Positions 54,570 to 62,722 of a stretch of DNA of 64,000 nt are shown piece by piece. A program made the translations under genes and the position numbers. This stretch comes from Mycolicibacterium cosmeticum. Lineage in GTDB: Bacteria > Actinomycetota > Actinomycetes > Mycobacteriales > Mycobacteriaceae. Location of the stretch: contig NZ_CCBB010000003.1 of the NCBI RefSeq assembly GCF_000613185.1, positions 1,922,001-1,986,000 of the forward strand. The letters are read 5' to 3'. Under the pieces are notes generated by a model. That model did no database searches. It saw only the letters and a list, made by a program, of their open reading frames with translations, and was not told the origin of the DNA. Numbering within the stretch: position 1 is the stretch's first letter; every line of letters begins with the position of its first letter.

Positions 54570-56903
54570 TCACCGCGGAGCGGTCGTCGTGTGCTGCAGC
54601 AGGGTGAAATAGTTCTCCTCTTCGGCGATGAAATGCACGGCGAGCAACTCGTCCAGGCCGTACAGGCAGGCAAGCAGGTCTTCGTGCTGGGCATCGGCGA
54701 TGCCGCCCCGATCGTCGGCCACGGTGAGGTGGGTGTGTAGCCGGCGCACCAACCGATCGATCTCGGCGTGCATCCGGCTCATCGTCGCGGTGGCTTCCGG
54801 TCCGCCCAGCGGGGCGGCCAGTGCCGGATACAGACCGCGGTCTTCGGCGTGTTCGTGCGGCAGGATGACCTGTTGGGCGAAGGCGTCGGCGCGTCGCACC
54901 AGCGGCAGCGCGCCGGTGAGGTCGCCGCCGGACAGGCGGTGTGCGGCCGCACGGAAAACTCCCAACTCGCCGCGCATGCGGTCGTGTTCCTCGGAGAAAC
55001 GACGAAGCAATGCTTCGGTGTCAGGCGCCAAGGCGGGTCCGCCGACGCCCGGCGTGTTCAGTGCCCGTAGTGCGTTGAGGATGACGGCCAGATCGATCAT
55101 CTCCTGTAGCAAAGCGCCGATGGTGGGCGGCAGCAGCCCCACCGCGGCCACGCACATGGCCAGCAGGGACAACCCCATGCCGATGCCGGCGCTCTGCATG
55201 GCGATGCGCCGTGCCCGGCGCGCGATCAGCATCGCATCGGCCAGCCGGTCGATGCGCCCGGTTGCCAAGACGACGTCGGCCGTTTGTGAGCTTGCCGTCG
55301 AACCGAATCCGCTGAGCGCGATTCCGACCGAGGCCGCCGCGAGGGCCGGCGCGTCGTTGACGCCGTCACCCACCATCGCCGTGACGGCTTTGTCCCGCTC
55401 GGCCCGCACGCCTGCCACCTTGTCGGCCGGGGTTTGCTCCGCCCGCAATTGGTCGAGCCCCAACACCGCGGCGATGTGTTCGGCCGGAGCGAGGCGGTCA
55501 CCGGTCAGCATGACCATGCGGTTGATGCCTGCCGCGCGCAAACGGCGAAGGGTGCGGGGTGCGTCCACCCGCAGCGGATCCTGCAACAGGATGGCACCGA
55601 TCAACGCGTCATCCGCCGAGACCCAGGCAATGACCGATCCGTCGAACGCCGCGCGGGTCAGTGCGTTACCCGCCCAGATGGGTGGGCTCGAAGGCAACGC
55701 CCGGCTGCCGACCGTCACGCGTATCGCCTCCACGGTGGCCGTCGTGCCGGTCCCGGCGTTCTCCACGACGTCGTGCGGCATACCGAGGACGATGCCGCGG
55801 CTGTGGGCTGCCTCGACGATGGCCTGGGCCAGCACATGTGGCGAGAACCGGTCCGCGGTGGCGGCCAGCCGCAGCACGTCGGTCTCCGTCCACCCCGGGG
55901 CGGTCAGGACGTCGGATCCGATCGGCCGGCCGGTGGTGAGTGTTCCCGTCTTGTCCAGCACCAACGTGGTTGTCCGCCCGAGGTTTTCCAATGCGCCACC
56001 GCTGCGGACGATCACTCCGATCCGGGCTGCCCGCGACAATCCCGACACGATCGCCACCGGAGCCGCGAGCAACAGCGGGCACGGTGTGGCGACCACCAGG
56101 ACGGCGACGGCCCGTTCGGCCGATCCGCTGAGCAGCCACGCAGCACCGGCCACCGCGAGTGTCAACGGTAAGAACCAGGCCGCGATCCGGTCGGCCAGGC
56201 GGACCACCGGTGCGCTCTGGGCGGCAGCTTCCTGCGCCAACCGTACGATGCCGGCGTAGGTGCTGCGCTCGGCGGTGGCCGTGGCCCGGATCTCGATTGC
56301 CGCACCGGCGTTGACAGCCCCGCTGCGCACCACGTCACCGGATTGGCGTTCGGCATAGACGGATTCGCCGGTGAGCACCGACTCGTCCAGTGTCGCCGCA
56401 TCGGAGTTGACCAATCCGTCGACGGGGACCACCTCGCCGGGGCCGACGATCAGCCGGTCGCCGGCGACGACATCGCGCAGCGGCACAGTCGTCACACCAT
56501 CGGTGTCGATTCGTCGCGCGTGCGGTGGAACCCGGTCGGTGAGGGCGGTGAGGTCGCGGCGGGCCCGCCGTTCTGCCGCGGCGTCCAGCGCACGCCCGGT
56601 GGCAAGCATCACGGCGATCAATGCGCCGGCGAGATGCTCGCCGATCGCGAGCGTGCCCACCAGACTCAGCACGGCGATCACATCGGCCCCGAACCGGTGA
56701 CGCCTCATCGCGGCGATCACCCACCACGTCGCCGGTACCAGAGCCACCAGAGTTCCTGCGCTCCAAAGCCGCTGGGCCAATACATGTTCGCCCAGCCACC
56801 ACGCGAGCCCGCCGCTCGCCAGGGCAGCGAGAGTGATCGCCAACAGTGCGGCGGGAACGCCTCGGGCAGCCTGGTCGGCTAACGCTTTCCAGCGCATCGT
56901 CAC
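54570..56903 (-). CDS. P1B-5-type metal ATPase fused to a hemerythrin domain
   Basis: 777 residues from the GTG at 56903 (GTGA overlap with the SRPBCC gene). Transport core: LTGES, the transmembrane metal motif TPCPLLL (Thr-Pro-Cys, as in P1B-5 ATPases), phosphorylated Asp in DKTGTLTTG and GDGVNDAPAL. No N-terminal metal-binding domain. The C-terminal 150 residues have the hemerythrin pattern (EEHDRM, LPHEHAEDRGLYP, SRMHAEIDRL, VHFIAEEENYF), a di-iron O2-sensing or O2-binding fold. P1B-5 ATPases with hemerythrin tails are known and move Ni2+ or Fe2+. Here it may link metal efflux to oxygen level. Confidence 0.9.
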   Translation of the reverse strand: MTMRWKALADQAARGVPAALLAITLAALASGGLAWWLGEHVLAQRLWSAGTLVALVPATWWVIAAMRRHRFGADVIAVLSLVGTLAIGEHLAGALIAVMLATGRALDAAAERRARRDLTALTDRVPPHARRIDTDGVTTVPLRDVVAGDRLIVGPGEVVPVDGLVNSDAATLDESVLTGESVYAERQSGDVVRSGAVNAGAAIEIRATATAERSTYAGIVRLAQEAAAQSAPVVRLADRIAAWFLPLTLAVAGAAWLLSGSAERAVAVLVVATPCPLLLAAPVAIVSGLSRAARIGVIVRSGGALENLGRTTTLVLDKTGTLTTGRPIGSDVLTAPGWTETDVLRLAATADRFSPHVLAQAIVEAAHSRGIVLGMPHDVVENAGTGTTATVEAIRVTVGSRALPSSPPIWAGNALTRAAFDGSVIAWVSADDALIGAILLQDPLRVDAPRTLRRLRAAGINRMVMLTGDRLAPAEHIAAVLGLDQLRAEQTPADKVAGVRAERDKAVTAMVGDGVNDAPALAAASVGIALSGFGSTASSQTADVVLATGRIDRLADAMLIARRARRIAMQSAGIGMGLSLLAMCVAAVGLLPPTIGALLQEMIDLAVILNALRALNTPGVGGPALAPDTEALLRRFSEEHDRMRGELGVFRAAAHRLSGGDLTGALPLVRRADAFAQQVILPHEHAEDRGLYPALAAPLGGPEATATMSRMHAEIDRLVRRLHTHLTVADDRGGIADAQHEDLLACLYGLDELLAVHFIAEEENYFTLLQHTTTAPR

Positions 56904-57484
56904 GGCGCGGCCACGCCCGCCACGGCGGGCTGCGTCGATTGTTGTTCGGCCGCATGTTTGACGGCCAGTAACAGTCGGCGATTGATGGCTGAGATCATCG
57001 GGCCGCCCAGTGCGGTCACCAGGAACTCGGCCGGATGCCGCAACCCCACCCGGGTCCGGACCAGCAAGCGGCATCGGTCATCCCAGCGCGGCTCCAGGTG
57101 GAGGGACCACACCACCTCCCAAGGGGCCGATGGTGGGGCTCCCTGCAGCACGATCACCGCGTCGGGGGTCATTTCGACCACCGATAACGCGATACCGTCG
57201 CGCGAACCGAACCGGCCGGGCGGGACCAGCCACACCACGTCACCGACCGCGGGTTTCCCGTCGCCCTCGGTGCGCAGCTGCCGGACCACCGACGGCCACA
57301 CCTGGTCGACGGGCCGGTCGACCCACACGCCCTCGGTGGTCGTCACCTGCGGGGCGTGCAGCCGTTCATCACCGCTGAGTGCCGTCTCGCACTCTTCCTT
57401 CGTCGTACCCCAATTGCGCCAATAGCGCCGCGCCCCGTAGAGCACCGCCGCCAACGCTGCCAGTCGCACCACGTTGATCCTCAT
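56900..57484 (-). CDS. SRPBCC-family protein with N-terminal membrane helix
   Basis: 194 residues. A short N-terminal hydrophobic helix (RLAALAAVLYGARRYWRNW) precedes a SRPBCC/polyketide-cyclase-like lipid-binding fold (WVDRPVDQVWPSVVRQL, IALSVVEMTPDAVIVLQGA, WSLHLEPRWDDRCRLLVRTRVG). It probably binds a hydrophobic ligand at the membrane. It leads a leftward operon with the ATPase, a USP and the OtsB-GH65 fusion; a box lies 36 bp upstream. Confidence 0.78.
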   Translation of the reverse strand: MRINVVRLAALAAVLYGARRYWRNWGTTKEECETALSGDERLHAPQVTTTEGVWVDRPVDQVWPSVVRQLRTEGDGKPAVGDVVWLVPPGRFGSRDGIALSVVEMTPDAVIVLQGAPPSAPWEVVWSLHLEPRWDDRCRLLVRTRVGLRHPAEFLVTALGGPMISAINRRLLLAVKHAAEQQSTQPAVAGVAAP

Positions 57485-57520
57485 GGGGTAACCATGGCGC
57501 GCCGGACCGGCCCGCCACTA

Positions 57521-57534
57521 GGGCCACTGGTCCC
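57521..57534. promoter_or_regulatory. DosR-like box (leftward SRPBCC-ATPase operon)
   Basis: GGGCCACTGGTCCC with flanking CTA; 36 bp before the ATG at 57484. Close to the 49407 and 60030 boxes. Confidence 0.7.
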
Positions 57535-57558
57535 CACCCTGGGGAGCTTCGCCGGAAA

Positions 57559-57572
57559 GGGACTTCTTTCCC
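57559..57572. promoter_or_regulatory. DosR-like box (rightward DUF1876 gene)
   Basis: GGGACTTCTTTCCC followed by TAGTG. It is 35 bp before the ATG at 57608. Confidence 0.68.
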
Positions 57573-57607
57573 TAGTGCGGTCGCAGCGGGTGTAGTCGGA
57601 TGGAGCC

Positions 57608-57898
57608 ATGAATCCGCCCGGCGCACTGTGCCCGCACCCCGATGGCGAAGACAGTGGCAAGCACTGGACCATCGACGTGCGCTTCGACGAGTACCTGGGA
57701 CAAACCCGCGCTCGAGCGGAACTGCACCGGCTGGGCAGGACATCCACCGGCGTGGGATTCAGCCGGGTCGGGAACCGGAATCCCAGACTTGTCGCCATCG
57801 ACGACGAACTGGCCGCCGCCCGCGCCCTGGCCGATCTGGCGAATCGGTTGACCGCCGCAGGCGCACATGACATGGATACGGTCACCGGCACACCGTGA
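57608..57898 (+). CDS. DUF1876 protein (Rv1738-like)
   Basis: 96 residues with the family pattern: WTIDVRFDEYLGQTRARAEL, STGVGFSRVGNRNPRLVAIDDELAAARALADLANRL. It is a single gene with its own box, facing the devR gene convergently. Probably a translation-silencing, hibernation-type factor. Confidence 0.88.
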   Translation: MNPPGALCPHPDGEDSGKHWTIDVRFDEYLGQTRARAELHRLGRTSTGVGFSRVGNRNPRLVAIDDELAAARALADLANRLTAAGAHDMDTVTGTP

Positions 57899-57919
57899 TG
57901 CCGTTGGATCGGCGGACGC

Positions 57920-58600
57920 CTATTCGGGGTCTTCGTGGCTGGGTTGATCGAGCTTGGAGATGAACACCGCTGCCTGGGTGCGGCGTTCCATCCCCAGTTT
58001 GGTCAGCAGCCGCGACACGTAATTCTTGACGGTCTTCTCGGCCAGGAACATCCTGGCGGCGATCTGCCTGTTGGTGAGCCCTTCACCGATCAGTTGGAGC
58101 AGCACACGCTCCTGCTCGCTGAGCTTCGACAGCGGATCGGCGCGTCGGGTCGTGCCGCGCAGCTTGGCCATCAATACGGCGGCCGCTCGATTGTCCAGCA
58201 GCGAACGGCCCGCCCCGACGTCTTTGATCGCCTGGGCCAGTTGCATGCCCCTGATGTCTTTGAGCACATAGCCGCTGGCTCCGGCCAGGATGGCGTCCAA
58301 CATGGCCTGATCGGAGGTGAAGGACGTCAGCATCAGACAACTGAGTTCGGGCAGCTCCGAGAGCAGGTCGCGGCACAGTTCGATGCCGTTGCCGTCCGGC
58401 AGACGCACGTCGAGGACCGCCACGTCGGGTCGGGTGGCGGGGATCAACGTCATGGCTTGTGCCACCGAACCAGCCTCGCCGACGACGCGCAGTTCGGGGT
58501 CGGCGCTGAGCAGGTCGATCAGCCCGCGCCGCACCACCTCGTGATCGTCGACGAGGAAGACCCGCAGGGCCCCGGACTCTGCGGCGTTGTCCGCACTCAT
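57920..58600 (-). CDS. devR: DevR/DosR-type response regulator
   Basis: 226 residues from the ATG at 58600. Receiver domain: [17 protein letters not shown], phospho-acceptor Asp64 in [13 protein letters not shown] (Asp54 in M. tuberculosis DosR), [26 protein letters not shown]. LuxR-type [28 protein letters not shown], with the Lys/Asn recognition positions and the RRTQ helix intact. It carries a 10-residue N-terminal extension versus M. tuberculosis DosR. M. smegmatis has a second DevR in such a locus, so this may be a DevR2. It is last in the group with the nitroreductase and DUF1876 gene, and no box lies just before it. Confidence 0.95.
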   Translation of the reverse strand: MSADNAAESGALRVFLVDDHEVVRRGLIDLLSADPELRVVGEAGSVAQAMTLIPATRPDVAVLDVRLPDGNGIELCRDLLSELPELSCLMLTSFTSDQAMLDAILAGASGYVLKDIRGMQLAQAIKDVGAGRSLLDNRAAAVLMAKLRGTTRRADPLSKLSEQERVLLQLIGEGLTNRQIAARMFLAEKTVKNYVSRLLTKLGMERRTQAAVFISKLDQPSHEDPE

Positions 58601-58674
58601 GATGCTGACGTTAGCGGGCTCTCGGGGGCGCTGCGGCGGAATATGGCAGGCGGTGATCATGGCGCGTTGCCCAC

Positions 58675-58956
58675 TCAGCGGACCGAAACTCGTTCGCCGG
58701 TCACCAGCTGGATCTCCGAAGCGGTCGCGGCGTAGAGCTTGCCGGCGATGTCCGACAACGCCCGCGCGATGGCGAGATTCTCACCGACCTCGTCGGGGAA
58801 GTGATCGTCCGGGTCCAGGGTGGTTCGGCCCCGGCCGATCAGTTCGCCGTTCTCCCAGTCCATCCGGGCGATGGCCCTGGTGCCTTCACCGATCCGATCC
58901 ACGTCGATCTTGACGGTCAGCTGGTCGAGGTGCTTCTTGGAGTGCTTGTGGCTCAT
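58675..58956 (-). CDS. DUF1876 protein
   Basis: 93 residues: [67 protein letters not shown]. More divergent than the other two. Ribosome site GAAAGGAA. It lies between the nitroreductase (33 bp) and devR (74 bp) on the same strand. Confidence 0.88.
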   Translation of the reverse strand: MSHKHSKKHLDQLTVKIDVDRIGEGTRAIARMDWENGELIGRGRTTLDPDDHFPDEVGENLAIARALSDIAGKLYAATASEIQLVTGERVSVR

Positions 58957-58989
58957 GCCGATTCCTTTCGAGGTGACTGGCCCGCGGGC

Positions 58990-59964
58990 TCAGCGATTGA
59001 CAGTCAATACTTCGGCCAGCGGCCGGCGCGGGGTCGGTGGAGGAGCGTCCTCATCGGCGGGTGCGGTGCCCACCCTGATCAGCAGCTCCGGCAGTGGACG
59101 GCCCGTCAGCGAGCTGACGACGTCGCTGCCGGCCGGCGTCTCGGTCAGATGGGTCAGTGTGCACGTCGCGAGCCCATCCATGGTGGCAGTCAGCAGCGCC
59201 GCGGATAGCGCTTCGCCGCAGCGGAGCACGTCTTGGCGGGTGTCGTCATAGGCGGACAGCACCACGATGAGCGAGCGGTCCTGTGGCACTTCGCGCCGCT
59301 GCTCCTGCTGGTGGGTGACCGGGAAACGGCGGCCGAGGGCAACCCGGTCCCGCTCGGCCGCCGAGATCAACGCGCTGTGCGGGATACCGGTGGTGGGATC
59401 GAGAGAGGATGTCCACCAATCCAATTCGGCGTGGTATGCGGAGTCGTACAGTCGCGCGGCCTCGGTGCCGGCCGCGGCTTCGACGAGTGCCGGTCGGGCG
59501 TCGTCGCCGAGGACATCGAGGAGGGCGGCATCGGCCACGGCCTGCCGCAGTGCGGCCTCGACGGCATCGGGATTCGTCGGGGCGGCGAAAGGGAGCCGAT
59601 CCGTGCGGCGCCGGCCGATGGTCTGCGCCCGGCGGTGGTGGCCTTCGGTGACGTATTCCATCGGGGCGAAGTCGATCGAGGCGAGATGGCGATGATCGTT
59701 GGGGTTGGGGTAACGGTCCACGAACGATGTCCATCCGGCGGCTGCCATCGCCACTTGCAGGTGGTCGAGCACGGCACCGCAGCTGATCAGGGCCTGACGG
59801 CCCGAGGAATCGGACCTGACCAGCCGGCTCGCATCGAGATGGAGTTCCAGCGTGCTGGTGCCGGCGATCCAACGCCATGGCTGGCTGTTGTGAATCGACG
59901 GCGCCCGGCATGCCAGCTGCACCGCCTCCTTGAGGACGTCGGTGCCCACCGTGGTCTGCGGCAT
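58990..59964 (-). CDS. Acg-type (Rv2032-like) nitroreductase-fold protein
   Basis: 324 residues from the ATG at 59964 (GGGAGC upstream; ATG at 59979 also open). Hallmark CRAPSIHNSQPWRW, LISCGAVLDHLQVAMAAAGW, TIGRRRTDRLPF and VLRCGEALSAALLTATMDGLATC. It is the first gene of a possible nitroreductase-DUF1876-devR operon. Confidence 0.9.
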   Translation of the reverse strand: MPQTTVGTDVLKEAVQLACRAPSIHNSQPWRWIAGTSTLELHLDASRLVRSDSSGRQALISCGAVLDHLQVAMAAAGWTSFVDRYPNPNDHRHLASIDFAPMEYVTEGHHRRAQTIGRRRTDRLPFAAPTNPDAVEAALRQAVADAALLDVLGDDARPALVEAAAGTEAARLYDSAYHAELDWWTSSLDPTTGIPHSALISAAERDRVALGRRFPVTHQQEQRREVPQDRSLIVVLSAYDDTRQDVLRCGEALSAALLTATMDGLATCTLTHLTETPAGSDVVSSLTGRPLPELLIRVGTAPADEDAPPPTPRRPLAEVLTVNR

Positions 59965-60029
59965 GATCGCTCCCTTCATCGTCGCTGTCGGCACGTCTTT
60001 ACCCTGGCGTCGATGTGAAGCCGGCGTAA

Positions 60030-60043
60030 GGGCCATAGGTCCC
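60030..60043. promoter_or_regulatory. DosR-like box (leftward nitroreductase-DUF1876-devR unit)
   Basis: GGGCCATAGGTCCC with flanking TAA; 65 bp before the ATG at 59964. If devR is in this transcript, it gives autoregulation. Confidence 0.7.
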
Positions 60044-60079
60044 ACAAATCGATGAAGCCCGCGGCAGCCGGGATGAAAA

Positions 60080-60093
60080 GAGTCTTTGTGCCC
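60080..60093. promoter_or_regulatory. DosR-like box (rightward Rv2004c-like operon)
   Basis: GAGTCTTTGTGCCC followed by TGAAC; 72 bp before the ATG at 60166. It shares TCTTTGTGC with the palindrome upstream of ctaD. Confidence 0.6.
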
Positions 60094-60165
60094 TGAACAA
60101 CGAGGACCATCGGCGCACCACCCGGGTCCCTCGACCGCTGTCGGTGGCCGGTGCCGGCGGCCAGC

Positions 60166-61632
60166 ATGGTGGATATGCAACCAGCATCTGACGCCGCGAC
60201 CGTTCACGAAACACACACCGGTGTCGTGTTGTTGGTCGGTGACCGGGCTTTCAAAGCCAAGAAACCGGTGGTCACCGACTTCTTGGACTTCCGGACCGTC
60301 GAGGCCCGCGAGAATGTCTGCCAACGTGAGGTTCAACTGAACCGGCGGTTGGCACCGTCGAGCTATCTGGGAGTCGCGCACCTGAATGGTCCGCAGGCCG
60401 GCCCTGCCGAGCCGGTGATCGTCATGCGGCGTCACCCCGATTCGGTCTGCCTGGCCACCATGGTCACCGGTGGCCGATCCGTGACCGCGGAGCTGGACCG
60501 GATAGCCGCGGTGCTGGCGGAGTTTCACCGTGACGCCGAGCGCAGTGACGCGATCGACGCCTGCGCAACCGTGGACGCCGTCGCCGACCGCTGGCGGGAA
60601 AACCTCACCGAACTCACCCGGTTCACGGGCGACATCCTGGCCCCGGACGCCGTGATGGAGGTCGAGCGGCTCGTCGAGCGGTTCATCGCGGGTAGGCAGT
60701 CCCTCTTCGCGCAGCGCATCGCGGATCGGCGGATCGTCGACGGCCACGGCGACCTGCTGGCCGCTGATGCCTTCTGTCTGCCCGACGGGCCGGCGCTGCT
60801 GGACTGCCTGGAGTTCGACGATCGCTTGCGCTACGTCGACGGTGTCGATGACGCCGCCTTCCTGGCGATGGACCTGGAATTCCTGGGCCGCAGGGATCTC
60901 GCTGAGCACTTCATCGCGCAGTACGGCATGCTGGCCGGCGACCAGGCGCCGCCGGCGCTGACGGACTTCTATATCGCCTACCGCGCCGTCGTACGCGCCA
61001 AGGTGGACTGCATCCGGGTGCAGCAGGGGCGGCAGGAGGCACGCGCCGACGCCCGCCGGCATCTTGCCATTGCGCTCGCCCACCTCACCGACGGCGCGGT
61101 CCGGTTGATCATCGTCGGTGGGGGTCCGGGTACCGGGAAATCAACGCTGGCACAGTCGTTGGCGGGTGAGATTGGGGCGCACGTGGTGTCGACCGATGAC
61201 GTCCGCCGGGAGTTGCAGCGCTCCGGACGCATCGGCGGGGCGACCGGAGCCCTGCATGCCGGGCTGTACACCGCCGAGAACGTCGACATCGTCTATGACG
61301 AGGTGCTGCGGCTGGCCCGGCTGTTGCTGGATGACGGTTACACGGTGATCCTCGACGGCACGTGGCGCAATCCCGAGCACCGCGCGCAGGCTCGCCGGCT
61401 CGCCGCCCGCTGCTCGGCGACGATGCTGGAATTCGTCTGCACCACAACGCTCGACGATGCCAAGGCACGCATCTCGGGACGCGGACACACCTCGTCGGAT
61501 GCGACGGCGGAGATGGCGGCCCCCTTGGCGGTCGATGCCGACTCCTGGGCCGGTGCGCACCGCATCGACACCACCAAGCCGATACAGGACAGCATCGCCG
61601 AAGCGCGAAAGCTGTGCTGCGTCACCATCTGA
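60166..61632 (+). CDS. Rv2004c-like bifunctional kinase (APH-like plus P-loop kinase)
   Basis: 488 residues from the ATG at 60166 (ATG 60175 is an alternative). The N-terminal half is aminoglycoside-phosphotransferase-like, with the catalytic loop VDGHGDLLAADAF and the metal-binding LDCLEFDDRLRYVDGV region. The C-terminal half has Walker A GGGPGTGKST (about residues 316-325) and VVSTDDVRREL, like gluconate or adenylylsulfate kinases. Rv2004c, DosR-regulated, has the same fusion. Substrate unknown. Confidence 0.9.
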   Translation: MVDMQPASDAATVHETHTGVVLLVGDRAFKAKKPVVTDFLDFRTVEARENVCQREVQLNRRLAPSSYLGVAHLNGPQAGPAEPVIVMRRHPDSVCLATMVTGGRSVTAELDRIAAVLAEFHRDAERSDAIDACATVDAVADRWRENLTELTRFTGDILAPDAVMEVERLVERFIAGRQSLFAQRIADRRIVDGHGDLLAADAFCLPDGPALLDCLEFDDRLRYVDGVDDAAFLAMDLEFLGRRDLAEHFIAQYGMLAGDQAPPALTDFYIAYRAVVRAKVDCIRVQQGRQEARADARRHLAIALAHLTDGAVRLIIVGGGPGTGKSTLAQSLAGEIGAHVVSTDDVRRELQRSGRIGGATGALHAGLYTAENVDIVYDEVLRLARLLLDDGYTVILDGTWRNPEHRAQARRLAARCSATMLEFVCTTTLDDAKARISGRGHTSSDATAEMAAPLAVDADSWAGAHRIDTTKPIQDSIAEARKLCCVTI

Positions 61633-61675
61633 AACCCAGCCCGCCGAAGAACTCAGCCGCGGAAGGATCACGCGC

Positions 61676-62722
61676 ATGAAAGCCCTTGTGTACCAAGGTC
61701 CCGGACAACGGTCGTGGCAGGAAGTGCCCGACCCCCGAATCCAGAGTCCGACCGACGCGATCGTCCGGGTCGATACGGTCACCATCTGCGGCACCGATCT
61801 GCACATCTTGAAGGGGGATGTCCCCGAAGTCGAGCCCGGCCGCATCCTCGGCCACGAGGCGGTGGGCACTATCACCGCCGTCGGCTCTGCGGTGCAGAAC
61901 CGCAAGGTCGGTGATCGGGTCCTGGTGTCCTGTATCAGCGCCTGTGGGCGGTGCCGTTACTGCCGGGACGGGCGCTATGGTCAGTGTCTCGGTGGCGGAG
62001 GCTGGGTCCTGGGGCACCTCATCGACGGCACCCAAGCCGAATACGTCCGGGTTCCGTTCGCGGACACGTCCACCCATCTGGTCCCGGCCGGGGTGACCGA
62101 CGATCAGATGCTCATGCTCGCCGATATCCTGCCCACCTCCTACGAGGTGGGCGTGCTCAACGGGACGGTGCGGCCAGGGGATGTCGTCGCCATCGTCGGA
62201 GCCGGTCCGATCGGCCTGGCCGCCATCCTCACCGCGCGGTTGTACAGTCCCCGCACCATCGTCTCGATCGACGTGGCTGAGTCACGATTGGAGGCGGCGC
62301 GCAAGTTCGGCGCCGACGTCATCGTCAACCCCGACACGGAATCGGCACGCGCGGTCGTCGATTCACTGACCGACGGTCTGGGTGCGGATTGCGTGATGGA
62401 AGCCGTGGGTACCCCGGGCACGTTCGAGGAGTCGATCCGGTTGGTGCGAGCGGGCGGTCACATCGCGAACATCGGGGTGCATGGCGCTCCGGCGACGCTG
62501 CATCTGGAAGATATCTGGATCAAGAACCTGACCATCACGACCGGACTGGTGGACACGTACTCCACCCCGACTCTCATCGACCTGGTCGCAGCACACCGTA
62601 TCGACACCGCACCGATGATCACCCATCGATTTACCTTCGACGAGTTCGAAGACGCGTACGACGTGTTCAGCCGGCCGGCCCAGACGGGCGCGCTGAAAGT
62701 GCTGCTGGCGGCATCGAAATGA
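61676..62722 (+). CDS. Zinc-dependent alcohol dehydrogenase
   Basis: 348 residues from the ATG at 61676 (GGAAGGA upstream). Catalytic zinc Cys in TICGTDLHILKGD and His in LGHEAVG; structural zinc Cys4 in CGRCRYCRDGRYGQC; NAD-binding VGAGPIGLAA. The best general match is the threonine/secondary-alcohol dehydrogenase group of medium-chain enzymes. It may reoxidise NADH by reducing an aldehyde or ketone at low oxygen (inference). It overlaps PEP synthase (ATGA). Confidence 0.9.
   Translation: MKALVYQGPGQRSWQEVPDPRIQSPTDAIVRVDTVTICGTDLHILKGDVPEVEPGRILGHEAVGTITAVGSAVQNRKVGDRVLVSCISACGRCRYCRDGRYGQCLGGGGWVLGHLIDGTQAEYVRVPFADTSTHLVPAGVTDDQMLMLADILPTSYEVGVLNGTVRPGDVVAIVGAGPIGLAAILTARLYSPRTIVSIDVAESRLEAARKFGADVIVNPDTESARAVVDSLTDGLGADCVMEAVGTPGTFEESIRLVRAGGHIANIGVHGAPATLHLEDIWIKNLTITTGLVDTYSTPTLIDLVAAHRIDTAPMITHRFTFDEFEDAYDVFSRPAQTGALKVLLAASK

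Noticed and set aside
60104..60117. GGACCATCGGCGCA as a further DosR box
   Set aside because: The right half has no match and a better box (60080) already serves the gene.
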